From Psychroserpens mesophilus (GTDB lineage Bacteria; Bacteroidota; Bacteroidia; Flavobacteriales; Flavobacteriaceae), in contig NZ_JXJP01000008.1 in the NCBI RefSeq assembly GCF_000826645.1, positions 496,001 to 560,000 on the forward strand: a stretch of 64,000 nucleotides of DNA. Reading direction: 5' to 3'. The notes beneath the pieces are model-generated. The model ran no database searches and was not told where the DNA came from. It worked only from the letters and a program-made list of their open reading frames with translations. Of this stretch, positions 60,634-64,000 are shown piece by piece; within the stretch, counting starts at the first letter, position 1; the number at the start of each line of letters is the position of its first letter. The translations under genes and the position numbers were made by a program.

Positions 60634-63600
60634 GTTTTTCAATTTTTTCAACTTGTTTATTTAAACGATTAGATCTTACTTTTAGTTTATAAATATAAAC
60701 ACCTTTACCAATTTTATCTCCAAAATCGTCTCTGCCATCCCAAACAATATCTTTTGAAAGTGAACTTGTAACTTTACTTCCTCCATTTGTTTGTCCATTT
60801 AGAGTTCTTACCAATTTACCAGAAACTGTAAAGATCTGTACTGAAACGTCTAAAACATCAGGACTATTGTGATTGAACCAAAATTCGGTGTAATCAATAA
60901 ATGGGTTGGGATAATTTAAAACATTATCAATGACCAAGTCTTGGTCTTTATCAAATACGACAAATTGAATTTCGGCAGTTGATGAATTATTATAAACATC
61001 CCAAGCTTTTAGGGACAAGGTATGTAAACCTGGTTCTAAGTCTCTAAACGGATAGCTTACCTTTCCATTTTGATAATCATCAACATTGGCTTGATAATAA
61101 TCATTTAAAATAAATGGATTGGTTTCATCACCATCGATTATTGCAACAATGTCATGACCAATTCCACTAGCAGTATTAATACCGTTTTCATCAGATAATT
61201 TTGCCAAAAGCGATGGTTGTTCATTAGTAATGCCGCCAGAAACAAAATTTTCGTCATTCATAAAAAGATTAATTACAGGACCAATATTATCTTCTACTGC
61301 ATTTTCATTAATTCCACCAACTTGTATATCGAAACTGGATCCAGCTCTGTTTTCTAAAGGAAGTGTTCTCATGGTATAAAAACTCACTTTACCAGGACCC
61401 ACTGTAATACCGATATCTCTTGGAACGACAAATTCAAATTCAAACTCTCCGTTAGAAACCGTTGCCTGTCCTTTAAAAATAACCTCACCTAAAGTCTTGA
61501 AATCCATTACGATAGGCTGACCATTACTATTTTGATTATCATTATTTAAGGTTTGCCTGTCAATGTCCTTATCATAAACCGTTGCCGTTAATATGCCATT
61601 ATAATCAGCTATCAAGTTTCCTGATTCGTTTACTACTTCACCAGATAATTTTACTTTACCTAGCGCTTGCAATACATCAGTATTTTCACCAATAGGCACA
61701 TCATTAATTTTTGTTAATCTTACATCTGGTTTTGCAAAAGCTAGCTTCATTGCTGGATCACCAATAAACCAAACCAATATTTTTTGAGCGTTACTGCTAA
61801 TCGCAGGATCATTTTTTGATTGGCGTAAAGCTTCTGCAACCGATGGATATTCATTAGATCCAAAAGCAAAAAGATAAGGCTCTATTACCACATTAAATGC
61901 TTCACCTAAACTCACAAAAATTTGTCTGGTAGTGGTTACTAAACCAATAGCGCCACCTTTTGTATTCCAGTATGTAAACTCTCCTGCTGTTTGTCTTAAA
62001 GGATCATCAAACTTAGTATATTCACAGGTTACTGTTATAAATAGATTATACTTACACGCATTAGCAACTTCTTTAGAATCATTTTTATCAAAAATACGTT
62101 CAGAAGCTAAGCCGTCTTCACCACCATGACCAAAGTAATTGACCACGAGAGCACCAACATCTATAGCATCTCTTATTTCCTTATTGACTAATGGGTAACG
62201 TTGACCTGCCGAAGAAGATTCTTGAAGGAATGCATCAGAATGAATCTTTACAGCATTTAAAAACGGTTTTTCTTGAGTAATGGTATTTGCAATATCATCC
62301 GTAGTTTGCTGAAGTTCTGCTTCAAAAGGTACATCTACATCATCAGAAATCATCAAAAGATTATTTCTCCAGCTCCCAAAAGAAGCTTCCGAATAATACT
62401 CATCAATTTTGTCAACTAATTGTTTCGCCTGTTGAGGTGTACTTGCTAAAATACGACCTACAGCAATATCAGCTCTGTTTGAGGTAGACATGTCGCCTTC
62501 ATTATCATCCATCATGGCGTAAAAATCATCAGAAACAAATGAACTTGTAAGGCTAAAACTGTTATACGAAAACCAGGTAGGTACAATATTGGTATTATTA
62601 GCTATCCTGTTTTTGTAATCAAAAGATGCATCTCCAAAAAGACATAAATACTTTAATCTTTTATCTGGCGAACTTGCATTATGATAAACATATCTCACGA
62701 AATTTCTAATGCCACCGATATCTTGATTTCCAGAACTAAACTCTTTGTAAATTTGATTCAGTGTGACAACTTTAACATTTAAATTGTATTGCTGTCTGTT
62801 AATTTCGGCCAATCGTTCTGCCTGCGATAACAAATTATTAGGAGTAACAATAATGTAGTCTATATCTTGGAATTCGCCTTGATTATTTTTAAAAATAGTG
62901 CCTTTAAGGTTCTGGTTACTTACAAAGGAATTTCCATCTCTCAACGGCTGAAAAAAGTTTTGATTACCAATAGCGATATAATGTTTAAGACTACCCGAAA
63001 TTGCCTTAAATCTAAAATTTGAATCTTGGTTTTCGTTTGATATGCTCGTTACATTATATTTATCTGTAATATCCCAAACCTCTTTCACATTCGAAGCGTT
63101 AGCCAAAGCATATTCTACGATTCCATCTGAGGTTGCCACTGTATTATTTTTAAAACGCAACTGTCCACCAGTATAAGTCAGCGCTCTTGTAGCTTCAACA
63201 GAAACGTAATCTAAATATCCTAAGGATGAAGGCACGCCACTGTTGTTATATGTTATATTGACATTTACTTCAGAAGATGTTATAGGAATATTTCCTTGAT
63301 ATGCTCCTCCAGTAGCCAATATACCATCAGTTAAACCTATTGGAGAAATGGTTCCAACATCTGCTGAATTTACTTTGATTTGCATGGAGGTTTGCACATC
63401 AGATATCGCAGCTACATAAACCTTAACTTTTGCTGGCTCAGTAGTAACAACATTTGGAAAACTGAACGTAAATGTTTTTTCGTTATCAATATCAAAACGA
63501 TCTCCGAACCATCGTCTTCCTAATTTACCTATGTTAAACTCGTCAACCTCATGAAATCTATAATCTTGAAATGTATCAATTGTATAGTCTGGGTTTTGAT

Positions 63601-64000
63601 TAGGTTGGATTGCTGTTTCGATACGTTTTCCGTAAGAGCCTCCAAAATTAACATAGTAATTAGCTCTATTAGTGTAAGGATTAATATTGGTGTTAATCTC
63701 TCCATTTTCAACATTACCTGTTGGTCCTTCAGCATAAAATAAGATATAATCTTCATCATTAAATACACCGTCATTTTCGCCAACAAACTTAATTGCATTT
63801 TCGGTAAGGTCTATTGGGTAAAATGCATTATTTGGCATTGGTAGCATGGCACCACCATTTCCGTAAATTTTGATAGTTCTCGGATCTACATCAGTGTTAA
63901 CACCAATATCTTGTAAAAAACTTTTAGTTATTTTAAAAACACCTGAATTCTCAACATAAAAGCGTCTCCAACTACCAGAGTTCAAAACAGAATTGACAAT
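60620..64000 (-). CDS. porU: Type IX secretion sortase PorU, N-terminus outside window
   Basis: 1126 residues are visible; the frame stays open to base 64000, so the signal peptide and start are missing (family members are about 1150-1300 residues). The visible start IVNSVLNSGSWRRFYVENSG is the normal post-signal sequence. The C25/gingipain-type domain (about 370-770) has VNYFGHGGEDGLA (His) and LFITVTCEYTKFDDP (Cys), the catalytic pair. The C-terminal region keeps a FlgD-like FTVSGKLVRTLNG and KGVYIYKLKVRS, a retained sorting-domain-like fold. PorU cleaves sorting domains and attaches cargo to the surface. Followed by porV. Confidence 0.94.
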   Translation of the reverse strand: MVNSVLNSGSWRRFYVENSGVFKITKSFLQDIGVNTDVDPRTIKIYGNGGAMLPMPNNAFYPIDLTENAIKFVGENDGVFNDEDYILFYAEGPTGNVENGEINTNINPYTNRANYYVNFGGSYGKRIETAIQPNQNPDYTIDTFQDYRFHEVDEFNIGKLGRRWFGDRFDIDNEKTFTFSFPNVVTTEPAKVKVYVAAISDVQTSMQIKVNSADVGTISPIGLTDGILATGGAYQGNIPITSSEVNVNITYNNSGVPSSLGYLDYVSVEATRALTYTGGQLRFKNNTVATSDGIVEYALANASNVKEVWDITDKYNVTSISNENQDSNFRFKAISGSLKHYIAIGNQNFFQPLRDGNSFVSNQNLKGTIFKNNQGEFQDIDYIIVTPNNLLSQAERLAEINRQQYNLNVKVVTLNQIYKEFSSGNQDIGGIRNFVRYVYHNASSPDKRLKYLCLFGDASFDYKNRIANNTNIVPTWFSYNSFSLTSSFVSDDFYAMMDDNEGDMSTSNRADIAVGRILASTPQQAKQLVDKIDEYYSEASFGSWRNNLLMISDDVDVPFEAELQQTTDDIANTITQEKPFLNAVKIHSDAFLQESSSAGQRYPLVNKEIRDAIDVGALVVNYFGHGGEDGLASERIFDKNDSKEVANACKYNLFITVTCEYTKFDDPLRQTAGEFTYWNTKGGAIGLVTTTRQIFVSLGEAFNVVIEPYLFAFGSNEYPSVAEALRQSKNDPAISSNAQKILVWFIGDPAMKLAFAKPDVRLTKINDVPIGENTDVLQALGKVKLSGEVVNESGNLIADYNGILTATVYDKDIDRQTLNNDNQNSNGQPIVMDFKTLGEVIFKGQATVSNGEFEFEFVVPRDIGITVGPGKVSFYTMRTLPLENRAGSSFDIQVGGINENAVEDNIGPVINLFMNDENFVSGGITNEQPSLLAKLSDENGINTASGIGHDIVAIIDGDETNPFILNDYYQANVDDYQNGKVSYPFRDLEPGLHTLSLKAWDVYNNSSTAEIQFVVFDKDQDLVIDNVLNYPNPFIDYTEFWFNHNSPDVLDVSVQIFTVSGKLVRTLNGQTNGGSKVTSSLSKDIVWDGRDDFGDKIGKGVYIYKLKVRSNRLNKQVEKIEKLVIL

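Noticed and set aside
63985-63985. porU start at a TTG near the right edge
   Set aside because: The frame stays open to base 64000 and the visible residues upstream (IVNSVL) match the family, so the gene is simply cut by the window.
1-64000. Mobile elements, prophage or toxin-antitoxin/defence island
   Set aside because: No transposase, integrase, phage structural gene, restriction or CRISPR gene was recognised on either strand; genes are mostly housekeeping or envelope-related.

Overview
The window is AT-rich chromosomal DNA from a member of the Bacteroidota, almost certainly family Flavobacteriaceae. The signs are the porU-porV type IX secretion genes beside cdd-pdhA-pdhC, two proteins with C-terminal type IX sorting domains, lipoproteins whose Cys is followed by Ser/Asp-rich tails, promoters of the TAnnTTTG type, short intergenic gaps, ribosomal protein bTHX, a GSCFA protein, PafA-type phosphatase and a PASTA protein-rluD-ddl-coaD block. 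No rRNA, tRNA, CRISPR array, prophage or insertion sequence was seen. Both edges cut genes: a DinB-like gene on the left and porU on the right.

Layout. 1-5 kb: DinB-like protein, a tiny membrane protein, a uracil-DNA-glycosylase-like protein, bTHX, YaaA, then a two-gene glycosyltransferase unit and a very small Tat-type lipoprotein. 5-8.5 kb: cell-envelope and cofactor housekeeping (rluD, PASTA protein, ddl, coaD). 8.5-16 kb: a same-strand signalling neighbourhood: a lipoprotein and a beta-propeller protein, then two paralogous TPR sensor kinases and one LuxR/NarL-type response regulator. An 18-bp perfect palindrome before the lipoprotein gene recurs with two mismatches just before the regulator gene. 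16-26 kb: GSCFA protein, periplasmic TPR protein, a 2037-residue alpha-2-macroglobulin with an intact thioester motif and a TonB-plug-like insertion, DoxX, a DUF4136 lipoprotein and a potassium channel.

26-41 kb: core metabolism and growth (obgE, an Hpt-Adk fusion, purK-purE, an M3 peptidase, a sigma factor with a small zinc-binding partner, a divergent UbiA-like protein, gcvP, a KASIII-like synthase with proC). The remnant of an epimerase (DUF1731 domain) lies before the sigma factor. 41-54 kb: an FG-GAP surface protein, a methyltransferase and a glycosyltransferase, a phosphatase-nuclease pair that may scavenge phosphate from nucleic acids, an MlaE/MlaF-type lipid transporter core, a DUF389 protein, mannose-1-phosphate guanylyltransferase, a SprT-like protein, and a 1348-residue secreted fusion of a CRTAC1-like propeller with a vanadium-haloperoxidase domain. 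54-64 kb: SDR, M28 peptidase, pdhC, pdhA, cdd, porV and most of porU.

The strongest candidates for a second look are the palindrome-marked two-component neighbourhood, the CRTAC1-haloperoxidase fusion, the plug-like insert in the macroglobulin, and the signal-peptide-dominated Tat lipoprotein with Asp-Gly-Tyr-Tyr repeats.
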